Below are positions 45,175 to 57,117 of a stretch of 64,000 nt of DNA, in pieces. The stretch comes from Primulina eburnea (Eukaryota; Streptophyta; Magnoliopsida; Lamiales; Gesneriaceae). Numbering within the stretch: the stretch's first letter is position 1; each line of letters opens with the position of its first letter. The DNA lies in assembly GCF_022965805.1 (NCBI RefSeq), contig NC_133110.1, positions 29,570,668 through 29,634,667 on the forward strand, in the 5' to 3' direction. The position numbers were made by a program, and so were the translations under genes. The notes beneath the pieces are model-generated. The model made no database searches. It worked only from the letters and a program-made list of their open reading frames with translations, and was not told where the DNA came from.

Positions 45175-47048
45175 ATTTAAGTAAACGTTTCAATTAACTC
45201 TACTTCTTGGGTATTAGATACCGGATGTGACTCACATCTCTATAATGAGTTATAGGTGATGGGAAGAATTAGAATGCTTAAGGAAGGTGTGACCTTCTAG
45301 AGGATGGGCAATGAAGCAAGAGTTGCTGCCAAGGCTATTGAAGATGTTTACTTATTATTGAACAATAGTTTAAGTTAATTTTATGAGATGTTTTGTTTGT
45401 ACCTAATTTTGTAAAAACATTGTTTCCATTTCTATGGTGATAAAAATGGATATTCTTGTTTATTTTGCAAAGGTGTTTGCAACATTTACATGAATGAATG
45501 TTTGATTGGTACTGGTAAACTTGAAAACGATCTCTATAACTTAAAATTAAAAGATATTCCACTAAATGTCTATTCAAAGGCATACACCATATGAGATATG
45601 GATGGGTAAGCCTCCTAAGTATTCTTATCTTAGAATATGGGGTGCCCTGCTTATGAAGCAGGTAGTGGGAGATAAATTGGATAGTCGATCCATTTTATGC
45701 TAATTTGTGGGATATCCAATGAATTCGATTGGATACTACTTCTATCATCCCCAAGAAACAAAAGTGTTTGTTTCTAGGAATGCGACCCTTTTGAAAGGGA
45801 ATTTCTATTGGATAGAAATAGGGAGATGATAGAACTCGAAGAGGTTCGAGAGACACCCACAATTGAAGAACCCACACCCGAAGAGCCAAGAGAGGAGATA
45901 CAAGCTCCTAGAAGATACGAGAAAGTCTCGAGACCACCTATGAGGTTTGGTCAGCTTCTTGAAGAGGGCCATGATGAGCCTAACCATGGATGTGATCCAA
46001 GGACCTTCAAGGAAGCGTTATCTGATGTCGATTCATCCAAATGGCTTGAAGCGATGGAATCTGAGATGAATTCCATGCATCCGAACCAAGTGGGGGATCT
46101 TATAGATCCACCTGAGGGAAAGGTTCCCATAGGGACTTGGGACGGATGGGAAGGTATTGACCTTCAAGGTGCGATTGGTGGAAAAAGGATATACTCAAAG
46201 ACAAGGAGTTGACTTTGAGGAAACCTTTTTCCCCAGTCGCAATGTTCAAGTCCATAAGGATTTTGCTAGCCATAGCTGCATGGTATGACTATGAGATATG
46301 TCAGATGGATGTCAAGACAGACTTTCTTAATGGGGATTTTAAGAAAGTTATTTACATGTCTTAACCTGAAGGGTTAACATCTATCGGAAGTGAGCATATG
46401 GTATGCAAACTTCAGAGATCTATTTATGATCTAAAGCAGGCATCTAGGAGTTGGAACCTCAGATTCGACAGTACAATCAAATAGTTTGATTTACTAAGAG
46501 TCCTGAGGAACCCTATGTGTATAAGAAGGTCAGTGGGAGTGTTGTGACATTCCTGGTGTTATATGTTGATGACATTCAACTCATTGGGAATGATGTAGGA
46601 ATGTTGCAATCAACTAAGATATGGTTAGCGAGTAAGTTCTCGATGCAGGACTTGGGTGAAGCATCTTTTGTATTGGGAATACAGATCTATAGAGATAGAT
46701 CGAGAAGATTGCTTGGTCTCACCCAGTCCACATACATTGATACTATCGTGAAGCCGTTCTCGATGGATGAGTCCAAGGGAGGACATCTACCAATGTGTCA
46801 TGGCGTGTCCCTATCCAAGTCTGTCTCCCAAGACTGATGCAGAGATAGTGGCGATGACACGCATTCCGTATGCTTCGGCAATTGGTAGCATCATGTATGG
46901 GATGATATCTACACGTCTTGACGTGGCTTTCGCACTAAGTGTAGTGAGTAGATATCAATCGAACCCTGGTCTTCCACACTGGAAAGCTGTGAAAGAGATC
47001 CTCAAGTAGTTGAGAAGGACCAATAAATTGTTCTTGGTCTATGGGGTG
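45175..47048 (+). pseudogene. pol of J: protease scrap, integrase tail, reverse transcriptase
   Basis: A protease active-site remnant (LDTGCDSHL, about 45212-45240) is quickly followed by stops. A jump of about one integrase length leads to its C-terminal region (about 45585-45800), an acidic linker (45808-46000) and RT: FKEALSDVDSSKWLEAMESE, the palm start near 46230, LYVDD (about 46559-46575) and FVLGIQIYRDRSR. Frameshifts occur near 46200, 46480 and 46780, and nonsense codons in between. RT continues to LVYG at 47046, where the solo LTR enters. Confidence 0.8.
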
Positions 47049-47053
47049 GAGAA
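47049..47053. repeat. Left TSD (GAGAA) of solo LTR in J
   Basis: GAGAA at 47049-47053 and 48641-48645. Confidence 0.92.
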
Positions 47054-48640
47054 TGATAAACATAAAAATTGTACATTAATTAAATGTTTTATAATATAAA
47101 TATATAGTTTTTGTTTTATTAAATGTTTAAATATTATATGTTTTATAATAAATTGTATAAAATATAAGTTGTTGTGTAATTATAAGTTTTTACTATTTTT
47201 TACAGGTTCGATAAAACAAGAATAACCTTGGCGTTGCAAATGAGATTAAGATGATTCTTGGACCTGTAGAAAGTTGATTATAAGATCTACAATATTGTTG
47301 CCAAGCATGAGATAAAAATCCTCTCACAAGTGGGATCAAATTAAGCAACAATTAAAGTTACCAAAGGAGTGGCAGTTTTACCATGCTCTAGTATTTTGAC
47401 CATATCTCTCAAAATACTTGGTCAAATATTCTGAAAAAAATACCACAACTAGACAACTCAATTATCCACATGTTTCATTTTATGTGAAGAAGAAAATTCG
47501 GAGAAGATGCTTGTCAAAAGTGATGTGCAATATAATATTAATTTCTTGGAACACCAATGAAGACTTATGTGAAAAAAATTATATTTTATTTGTGGTTGTC
47601 TCCCCAAATTTGGCTATAAATAGGGGTGCATTGTAATGTATTGAGATATCCCTCATTCTATGAACAAATCTTTGAGTTCATAATATTTCTCTCTATATTT
47701 TTCTTTTATTTATTCATTTAAATATAATTAGCATATTAATTTCATATTCAAAGTTTTACACTTTGAATAATGAATAGCTAACTTCCTAAAGTTGAGATGA
47801 TAAGGTGAAGCTCTTGGCATGATAATAAGGTTATTAAAAGGTAAGAATCTATGTTTTATATTATTTAATCATTATTTATTGTTTATGTTATATTTATTTC
47901 TTTAAGCATTTTTATATCCTACTTATAAGTGGGAGTTTTGATTTATTGTTGCTATATGTTACACTAAATTCTTGGAACCATTTAAATGTTAGTTTGGTAT
48001 TACCAACCATTTAAAGTGGATGCCTTGATTTATTACATATAAATATATTATAATATTAAATTCTTGGAACCATTTAAATGTTAGTTTGGTTTTACCAACT
48101 ATTTAACTTGGATTCCTTGATTTATTATATATGAATATATCATAGTATTAATTTATTGGTACCATTTAAATGTTTGTTTGGTTTTACCAACCATTTAAAG
48201 TGGGAACCTTGATTTAGTGTTTACAAATATATATAGCACAATAAATACTTGACCACATTTATAAGTTTTGGTATATATTATGTACTTATAAGATTATAAT
48301 TTATAACATAATATAAATATGATTATTTAATATATTGGAACCATTTTATTAAGTGGATTTCAATATTGTTCGTTAATGTTAACTTTATTAAAATACCAAG
48401 AGTGGATCCTTTAATCTCAACTACTTAAATTAAAATTTGAACAATTAAAATTTACCCATTAAATATTCCAACAATTAAAGTTAAAAAGAAACAAAAACAA
48501 AAACAAAAACAAAAACAAAAAGACATTGTAGTGGACTTGTAATTACCTTAGCTTCCCTGTGGATACGATATTCGGACTCACCGAATTATACTACTTGTGG
48601 ACAACCTGCTCTTGGGAGTGCAACAATCAAAGTCGCAACA
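47054..48640 (+). mobile_element. Solo LTR of the G1 (Athila/Tat-like) family inside J
   Basis: Same termini as 1102-2685 (TGATAAACATAAA, AAAGTCGCAACA), 1587 bp, with perfect TSD GAGAA. Removing it and one TSD copy rejoins the pol frame of J. It is the innermost insertion of the deepest stack. Confidence 0.93.
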
Positions 48641-48645
48641 GAGAA

Positions 48646-49137
48646 CTAAAATTGGAAGGCTATACCGACTCTAGCTTCCAAAGCGATATCGATGACTCGA
48701 AGTCAACCTCTGGTTTTGTATTCATGCTCTATGGTGCTGCTGTCTCTTGGAAGAGTTCCAAGCGAGACAATACTACGGATTCCAGCACAGAGGCCGAATA
48801 CATTGCTGCATCAGATGCAGCAAGGGAGGCTGTTTGGATAAGGAATTTCGTCCAAGAGTTGGGCGTCATTCCTAATGGAGTTGCTCCTGTCACGGTGTTG
48901 TGTGACAACACAGGAGCTATAGCTCAAGCAAAGGAGCCTAGGTCTCATCAGAAATCCAAACTAGTATTGAGAAAGTACCACATCCTCGGAGAGATTGTGG
49001 AAAGAGGAGAAGTGTCTTTTGACAAAGTCGGCTCCGCCGATAATGTTGTTGATCCACTAGCTACGCCTTTACCTGGACCATTATTCGACAAGCATCGCGA
49101 ATCAATGGGTTTAAAGCATATGGGTAGTTGGCTCTAG
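48646..49137 (+). pseudogene. RNase H of J
   Basis: Open frame with [58 protein letters not shown] and the domain end [17 protein letters not shown]. It stops at TAG 49135-49137, 14 bases before the 3' LTR. Intact within itself, but the upstream ATG belongs to the solo LTR. Confidence 0.88.
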
Positions 49138-49140
49138 TGC

Positions 49141-49151
49141 AAGTGGGAGAT
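49141..49151 (+). other. Polypurine tract of J
   Basis: AAGTGGGAGAT adjoining the 3' LTR at 49152. Confidence 0.9.
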
Positions 49152-51306
49152 TGTTAGAGTAGGGGCCCGTCGAGCCAAGTGTTGGCCGAGTGTTCACAAT
49201 GAAACTCTATGTATAAGCAATCTTTATTTTAATAATGTTTGAGATTATTATTATGGCACATCTTTATCTGTATACCCATGCTAGTTGCATAGATAAAGCC
49301 CTTGAATATACAAATAGTAGAAAGAATATGAGATGCTCATATGATGAGTATCATGAAACTCATATTTGTAATACTGTATATTCTAAACGGTTCCTAGTCG
49401 ATTCAGCCGCCACTAAGAAGGATATAGGCCGCTAGAGTTCGAGACTAGTATCTGCGATGTGAGTACCATGTTTCATTGGTAGGGGACATTGTGATGTCCG
49501 AACATGCAGATAGGTGCTCCTTGTAGAGTGCACTGAACAACCCTCCATAAAAGGACTTTCCAAGTGGTTCACACTTATCGAGTGGAAATGTCCTAGTTTA
49601 TGGTTGTACAGAATTAGTCCTTATGACCCGGGACAACATTGAGACTCTATGTGCTAGAATTACACTTTGACTTGTTTACCGACTCTTATGGGGTCATCAG
49701 GTGGCAAGGTTGGGTGTTCTGTCGAAACACATAGGAGTCGATGCCTTGTAGTCGGGGATTCACCGCTTACCTTCGGGTATGGATATCCTATGTGTTATCA
49801 TGTGTATGTAGATCGAAATCTCTGGCCAGAGTATGGTGGTAATTATGAAAGGGTTTCATAGATTACACCATCGATGCAACTACGACATGACACATAGTAT
49901 CGATTCATTGACAACTCTCGATAAACCAATGGTTGTCGAATCGATCGGGATATATGAGTTGAAGGGACCGTATTGTACGCTAACCATAATTGAATGGTTC
50001 TTGCAGGCACTATCATGTGATACCTAGGGAATCACGTAAGCGATGCTGCTAGGCGTTTAACGTGATTGGTTGGGTAATATCAGACTTGAGTTCTGACGTT
50101 CTTATTATCAAGGTGTTGATAAATAATAATGGAGCAATTGGGGTATGCTCATATAAGGACATGTTTAGTCCGAATCACATAGAGATGTGAACCCACGGCT
50201 AGTTGTATCAATGAACCATTGAGGGCCACACAAGTACTAGCTTTCTAGATCCCGTTGAGAAGTAAAAATAGTTCAATGTGTTGAACGGCTTATAAAGGAG
50301 TTTATAAGCGTGAGGAAAATTAGAAGTATGACTTCTATAAAGGAGAAATTAGTTCAATGTGTTGAACGACTTATAAATGAGTTTATAAGTGTAAAGAAAA
50401 ATAGAAGTATGAATTCTATGAGAGAAATGTAAATTTTAATTTAAGGAAGTGTTCCTAAATTAAAATTGGCCAAGTGAATAATGTAATTGAAAATTGTGAT
50501 TTTCATAAACATTATTATGGACTAAATTAAATTAATTCAAGTGTTGAATTAATTAAACACTAGTGGGCCTAGTAGAGTCCAAATAATTAAATTAATTCAA
50601 GTGTTGAATTAATTAAATTATATTGAGTCTTGAAGAGCTCAATTAAAATAATTATTTAACTAGTGGGACTTGGGTAAATTCAAGTAATGTTTAATTAGTC
50701 TCAAATATGTTTGAGATAATTAAAATTTAGTCCAAGGTTTTAATTTGATTAAAAACCATATAATATGCATGCATGGGAGGTGAAAGGTAGGGAGACTACT
50801 TTTTGTGTTTTCAAGGCATGGCATGCAACTTTTTGGAACAACTTTTCCCACAACCAAAAAAATGTCTCTCCTTCTCTCCTAGCATGAATAGTGGCCGAGT
50901 TACTATTCACATTTTTCTCCAAGTTTTTCTCTCAATTTTCTTCTTCAATTGTTGAGGAAAGAAATCACTTCTCTTTGAATAATCTTCTTATTTTTATAGT
51001 GCAAAATAAGAAGGGTTCTAGCTAGTTAGTGGTGGGCTTGATTGGAAGAAAGGAGTCCAAAAGAAAGGTGAAGCTTGTAGATTGTCTACCTTCAAGAGCT
51101 AAGGTGTTTACACCTTAGTTGGAGCCACAATCAATCTTTGAGATTGATAGGTAATTTTCTCAACACCCTATGCTTGAAAGTTGAGATTTTTGTATATGCT
51201 ACACTAGTACACATGGTGGCCGAAAATTTCCTTGCAAGAAAATGTGATTTTCGAAAATTTTGTAGATTCCGTTGTGTTTTTCGGTCACCTTATTTGATCC
51301 CTTTCA
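49152..51306 (+). mobile_element. 3' LTR of J (2155 bp)
   Basis: Same length as the 5' LTR, with about 20 scattered substitutions. Followed by TSD GTACG at 51307-51311. Confidence 0.95.
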
Positions 51307-51311
51307 GTACG

Positions 51312-53711
51312 GTCATTATGAGTTTCTTGTGATGTCTTTTGGTCTGACCAATGCTCCTTCAGTTTTCATGGACCTGATGAACTGTGTGTTCAAGCCGTAT
51401 TTGGATAGCTTTGTCATTGTCTTCATCGACGACATCTTGATCTATTCCAAGACCAGAGAGCTTCATGCAGAGCATCTCAGAGTTGTTCTCCGATTGTTGA
51501 GGGAGAAGAGGTTGTTTGCCAAGTAGAAGAAATGTGAGTTTTGGCTGGATCAGATTTCTTTCTTAGGCCATGTTGTTTCGAAAGATGGCATTGCTGTTGA
51601 TCCGTCGAAGATAGAGGCAGTTCAGAAGTGGCCTATTCCTACTACTGTTTATGAGGTACGCAGTTTCCTTCGTTTGGCGGGTTATTATCGTCGCTTTATT
51701 TCAGATTTCTCCAAGATTTCCTTGCCATTGACCAATTTGACGAGGAAGACTGTGAAGTTCGAGTGGTCCATTGATTGCCAGAGTGCATTTCAATAGTTGA
51801 AGGATAGATTGACGACAGCTCCTGTTCTTTCTTTGCCCAGTGGTTCAGAGGATTTTGTTGTCTATACCGATGCGTCGAAAAAAGGCCTTGGTGCAGTGCT
51901 AATGCAGCGAGGTAAGGTTATAGCCTATGCTTCTCGCCAGTTGAAAGACTATGAGAAGAATTATCCGACGCATGATTTGGGGCTAGCAGCTGTGGTTTTC
52001 GCCTTGAAGATTTGGAGACATTATTTGTATGGCGAAAAGTGTGAGATCTTCACAGACCACAAGAGTTTGAAGTATCTGTTTTCCCAGAAAGAACTCAACA
52101 TGCGGCAGAGGAGGTGGTTAGAACTTGTCAAAGATTATGATGTGACTATTAGTTACCACCCGGGGAAGGCGAACGTTGTGGCTGATGCTTTGAGCCGTAA
52201 GTCGAGTTCTTCCTTGAGTTCTTTGATTCAGAGACCATTGTTGATGGATTTGCAGAGAGAGGAGATTTCTTTGGTAGTTCCGGGGACCATTGCTCGTTTT
52301 TCAGCGTTGGTCATTCAGGCTACATTGACAGACAGGATCCGTAGAGAGCAGTCTACTGATTTGCAGTTGTTATAGTTGAGAGCTAGAGCAGAGGAAAGAG
52401 GTAACTCAGAGTTTGCGATGAATGGTGATGGTTTGGTGACTTTCAGAGGCCGTATTTGTGTTCCCGTTGGTGATGATATTCGGCGAGACGTCTTGACAGA
52501 GGCTCATACCGCGCCATATTCGATACATCCAGGCAGCACCAAGATGTATCAGGATCTTCGTCGACTTTACTGGTGGCCAGGTATGAAGAAAGATATTGCT
52601 ATGTTCATTTCTCAGTGCCTAACTTGTCAGCAGGTGAAGATTGAGCACCAGAGACCTGCTGGGACATTGTTGTCATTGCCGATTCCTCAATGGAAGTGGG
52701 AGCATATTACGATGGATTTCGTGACTGGTCTTCCCAGGACGCAGAAGGGTTTTAATTCCATTTGGGCTATCGTTGATCGATTGACCAAGTCAGCGCACTT
52801 TCTTCCAGTCAGGACGACGTACTCCATGAATCAGTATGCCGAGGATTACATAGCAGAGATTGTTAGACTTCACGGTGTCCCTGTGTCGATTGTGTCTGAT
52901 CGTGACCCTAGATTTACCTCAGAGTTTTGGAAGAGTTTGCACAGAGCTTTGGGTTCACGGTTAGCGTTCAGTACAGCTTATCACCCTCAGAGCGACGGTC
53001 AATCAGAGATAGTCATTCAGATTCTTGAGGATATGCTCAGAGCTTGTACTATCGATTATTCTGGTAGCTGGGATTCCAAGTTGCCTCTTGTTGAATTCAC
53101 GTACAACAATAGCTACCAAGCGACGATTGGGATGGCACCGTATGAGGCACTTTATGGCAGGAAGTGCAGATCTCCCTTGTATTGGGATGATGTTGGTGAG
53201 AGGAAGATGTTGGGACCAGAGTTGGTCCAACAGACGGCCGATATTGTTGCTGTTATCCGATGTTCTTCGTAGACCTTTGCAGTTTGAGGTTGGCGATCAC
53301 GTGTTTCTGAAGATAGTACCTCTCAAGGGTGTGATGCGATTTGGCAAGAAGGGTAAGTTGAGTCCGAGGTTTATTAGTCCATTCGAGATATTGGACAGAG
53401 TTGGTGATCGAGCCTACAGGTTAGCCCTACCGCCAGATCTTGATAGAGTTCATAATATTTTTCACGTATCGATGCTCAGGAAGTATATTGCGAATCCTTC
53501 CCATGTTCTTCACCAAGAGCCATTGGACTTGACGCCGAATTTGACCTACCAAGAGATTTCGGTCCAGATTTTGGATCGCAGAGTCAGAGTATTGAGAAAC
53601 AAAGAGATCGGCATCGTTAAAGTCCTTTGGAGGAACCATTTGATCGAAGAGGCTACGTGGGAACCAGAGGATGAGATGAGAGAGAAGTATCCTGAGTTGT
53701 TCGTGCAGTGA
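51312..53711 (+). pseudogene. RT palm, RNase H and integrase of I
   Basis: Continues the frame cut by [19 protein letters not shown], catalytic FIDDIL, then stop TAG 51524-51526. After it come [15 protein letters not shown], stop TAG 51794-51796, and RNase H ([28 protein letters not shown]). Stop TAG 52373-52375 follows, then integrase with HHCC zinc region (SIHPGSTKM, CLTCQQVK) and core D, D, E ([29 protein letters not shown]). A deletion of about 40 bp near 53265 shifts frame into PLQFEVGDHVFLK, a GPY/F-like module and the chromodomain-like LIEEATWEPEDEM, ending at 53709-53711. Only three nonsense codons and one deletion, which fits a recent insertion. Confidence 0.9.
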
Positions 53712-53736
53712 CGTCAATTTCGAGGACGAAATTCTC

Positions 53737-53751
53737 TTAAGGAGGGGAGAT
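53737..53751 (+). other. Polypurine tract of I
   Basis: TAAGGAGGGGAGATT next to the 3' LTR at 53752. Confidence 0.88.
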
Positions 53752-55352
53752 TGTAATAGCCGAGCCCGCTGTACGGTACGGTTTAAGTTTTCGTATGTTA
53801 TAGATTTATTGATTTAGTCTAAGTTTAGTTATGTGATTATGGGCCATAGTATTGTTGGTTATTATTGTCTTGAGGTGTAGTTGTTGTTGGTTGTTTGTTT
53901 CAGCGTTTTGGATCGATTGTAGTTGCTTTGGTGTGTTTCTTGGCCGAAGCCATACCGCACCCGCACTCAGTGTAAGGACCGCACCCGCGGTCGTAATTGT
54001 TGGAATTTGTGGGTTTTACCGTGGATTCACCGCACCCGCGGTGATGTTAGTACCGCACCCGCGGTGTAGACCGCACCCGCGGTAATTGCAGGACCGCACC
54101 CGCGGTCATCGAGTTTGGATTTTTGGTGGATTGTCGAGAGCTTAGCGCACCCGCGGTGCTTGTTGGAGCGCACCCGCGGTCATGCATTATTGAGGTATGG
54201 GCGAGATTTTAAGTACCTTTTTGGATGAGTTGACTTCATTTCCCTTCTTCTTTCCCCTTCAAACTCGATTTTTCTCTCTTCAAGCAAGGGTTTTCCTCCA
54301 TTTCTTTCACTTCCCATCTTTGATTCTTGGATCTAGTTCGATTTTCGAGTTGAGATCGAGGTTCTTGGTTGCTCTAGGAAGCTAAGGTAAGTTTTTGGTT
54401 GTGTTATTTCATGATTTTGGAAAAGAGATATTGTAGGTTGGTTGTGTTTATGGATTTATGGATTTATTGGCTTGAGTTCTTGGATATGGAGTTGATGTTG
54501 GTATTATTTATGGATTATTGTTGTAGGTGGTGTATCAAGAGCATAGATTGAGGTGTTTTGTGGTTTGTAAGTGGAATTTCATCCCTTGTGCTCACATGTA
54601 TATATATGTATTGTGTTTCAAAGGTTTTATTGTGATATTCCCTTCCATTTGATCCATAGTATGTATTGATTCAATTGTTATATATATGGGAGGCATTTGA
54701 TGTCTCAATTGTTCAAAGGGAATACAAAGAGTATAGTTTCTAAAGTGTTGTTTAAATGCCAAAGAGAAAGAGTTTAAATGTTTTATTGGATTGACAGAAA
54801 CATAGTCAGAGATTGCATGCAATTAGTTGATCAACGACCATAGGCTTATATCCCTCAGAGTTATCGGTTTATATCGATTGGGATACGAGCACCAAAGACA
54901 GAGTTACTATTGATATCAATCCAACCAGAGTAAAGAGAAATACCATCTTATTGCTATGCTATTGCTATGATATTTATTTCAGAGTGGATGGTATTTATGT
55001 TTTAAAGCCATGTTTTACAGAGTATGATATGTTCATTGCTATGTAAGAGTTCCACTTGCTAAGTTTTATACTCATTTCAGTTATTTTCATGTGATGCAGA
55101 TAAGAGTGATGGACCAGGACGTTGACTGTAGATGGGAGTCATATGCATACGAAGATTGGAAGGAAGTAGTTTGTTTTGCAAGAAATGTTTTGTACATGAT
55201 CATGAAAATGATGTTTTGTATTTTGATGTATCATTTAGTTGATCATGTTAATACTTTTGATGATATTTGGAAATATATTTTGAAACTCCTTCCATTTGCA
55301 AGAAAATTTTAAATTCCGCTGTATTTTTAATTGTAAGGGGCAGGGTGTCACA
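53752..55352 (+). mobile_element. 3' LTR of I (1601 bp)
   Basis: TGTAATAGCCGAGCCC to CAGGGTGTCACA, then TSD GGGAC at 55353-55357. Lacks 12 bp present in the 5' LTR near 36780 and has one extra palindrome unit (about 54063-54080). Confidence 0.93.
53953..54182 (+). repeat. Palindrome array in the 3' LTR of I, one extra unit
   Basis: Same array as 36908-37117, but ACCGCACCCGCGGT occurs an additional time between the units homologous to 37007 and 37030, giving five full cores plus GCGCACCCGCGGT variants. Confidence 0.88.
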
Positions 55353-55357
55353 GGGAC

Positions 55358-56440
55358 TGTACCCAATTCCATGTCTCTTTGCCTTGTTCATATTTTTGAA
55401 TGATTTTTCAATTGGTTTTTCTGACGAATTCTTGAAATTCCTGATTCTCATGTACCATGACTGATTTAACAAAGTGAATGTATTTCCTTTTGCTTGTGTT
55501 CAGTTTTGGCATTGTACCATTGGTTGGGGTTCATCTTTGCTATCAAAGCCCAGACCAGTCTAATCTCCAACTGGTTTTTGCAACCCTTGCATTTCAGTCA
55601 GTATAACTGACGACTTGTTCCAAGCCTAAATTACTTCAGTTAGTTTAGACTCTTAGCTCCTGAATCAATAAATCACTTTCATCTTTTTTTGCTTTCAGCT
55701 TAGAAATCTCCTATTTGACATTTAAGCTCTCAACTAATTTAATGCTATCAGCTGTGTCAGTTGAAGGATCATTTTGGTTTGCTTTGACTTCCTCAAAGGA
55801 GATAGCTAGTTTACGGTACTCATTTGCCATGTCGTGCAGTGGTGAAATAAGCTCTTCTCGTGTAAAATCAGTTGATCTAAAGTCAAATACCTGATCACTG
55901 CTAGAATCAAGTTCAGCATCATTAACCATGAGGCATTTCACCTCCTCTTCATCACTTGAGCTGCTTGAGCTCTCAGTTTCGGATGCTTCAGCATCAGAGT
56001 CAGCCCATTTTGACTTTTTGCCTACTGCTACTAGAGCTTCATGCTTTTTTTTGTATGAATTCTTCTCATCCCCAAACTTTCTTCTGTGTACGAAGAGAAT
56101 TTTACTCTTCTCAACTGATCTCTTACTATCTTTTTTGGGCTTTGGACAGTCAGCAATAAAATGGCCAGTCTTTCCAAATTTGAAGCACGCATTAGGTTCC
56201 TCATTCGGTTCATTCCTATGATAATTTCTCTAAAAAGAGCCTTGATACTTTCTTATGAAATTTCCAAACTTTCTCACAAACAATGATTGCATCATTGCTT
56301 AACTGTTCTGCTGACTTTTTAGTTGAAACTGATGGTTCCAGTTTCATTGCGCTTACAGAAGTTGTAACTGGTGGAATAGTTGGCTCTCCTTTTCTGGTTT
56401 GCATCTCAAATTTGTAGGCTTTAAGATCTGCAAATAGATC
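55358..56440 (-). pseudogene. gag C-terminal half and protease spacer of C
   Basis: Minus strand. Part of Gag before the knuckle (56216-56440) reads LFADLKAYKFEMQTR. The zinc-knuckle region (56031-56213) reads CFKFGKTGHFIADC, where the second Cys of CCHC is Phe (56176-56178). A Ser/Asp/Glu-rich stretch (55930-56030) and the block 55711-55941 follow. Frameshifts separate the pieces. The frame joins 36689 once element I is removed. Typical SIRE Gag layout. Confidence 0.75.
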
Positions 56441-56445
56441 ATGTA
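56441..56445. repeat. Left TSD (ATGTA) of the Cassandra complex
   Basis: ATGTA at 56441-56445 and 57476-57480. Removing the insert rejoins the gag of C. Confidence 0.88.
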
Positions 56446-57019
56446 TATAACGCCCAGATTCGACAACTGTCCTCACTGTATCAAGACGGGTCTTTCCAGC
56501 GTGCTTATATCCTCACTCACACGCACCCTATGATACTTCCTAGGGGGTCACCCATCCCAAAATTACCCCAAGTCAAGCATGCTTAACTTATGTGATGAGC
56601 TACCGAAAAGAAGATGCACCTTCTTGATATGAGTAGTACATATCAAATCTTTTAAGCCCTCTTCAACTGCACAGTCCCATACCTGAACAGTTTCGAAATC
56701 CCTCTCCTTCCGGTGTAAGATCGGTTCATTCATGTTCCCTCCACCTAGAAGCCTGCCAGGAGCCGCTCATTGTCCGTGCAACCTCATGGCATCGGCGATC
56801 ACCCATTTGATATGTACTACTCATATCAAGAAGGTGCATGTTTTTTTCGGTAGCTCATCACATAAGAACTCAAAAGTTAAACATGCTTAACTTGGGATAA
56901 TTTTGGGATGGGTGACCCTTTGGGAAGTTCACTAGGGTGCGTGTAAGTGAGGACATAAGCACGCTGGAAAGACCCGTCTTGATACAGTGAGGACAGTTAT
57001 CGAATCTGGGCGTTATAGT

Positions 57020-57032
57020 TGGTATCAGAGCC
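57020..57032 (+). other. Primer-binding site of Cassandra
   Basis: TGGTATCAGAGCC after the LTR end GTTATA, initiator tRNA-Met type. Confidence 0.88.
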
Positions 57033-57117
57033 AACCTCTCTTAGTATGGTGTGGTTCGGGGCGAACCAAGCGGAAGCTGGTGGGCATGTGAGGCCTGGGG
57101 CCGAAGAGGGCGGGGGG

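Larger units (their letters stand above)
40361..51306 (+). mobile_element. Ty1-copia retrotransposon J, young but defective (10.9 kb with solo LTR)
   Basis: 5' LTR 40361-42515 and 3' LTR 49152-51306 are both 2155 bp and about 99% identical by eye. Primer-site-like TGGTATCATGAGC at 42517-42529. Polypurine AAGTGGGAGAT before the 3' LTR. TSD GTACG. gag is intact, but pol lacks most of the protease-integrase region and has several stops. A 1587-bp solo LTR sits in RNase H. Clade within copia not assigned. Confidence 0.94.
36695..55352 (+). mobile_element. Ty3-gypsy Tekay-like retrotransposon I, split by copia J
   Basis: 5' LTR 36695-38291, primer site 38297-38308, gag-pro-RT 38383-40355, insertion J, RT-RNase H-integrase 51312-53711, polypurine tract to 53751, 3' LTR 53752-55352, TSD GGGAC. 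About 7.7 kb without J. LTRs differ at roughly 1.5% of sites by eye plus small indels. Confidence 0.95.

Noticed and set aside
55928..56221. Plus-strand Ser/Phe-rich ORF
   Set aside because: Antisense of the acidic Ser-rich Gag region of C.
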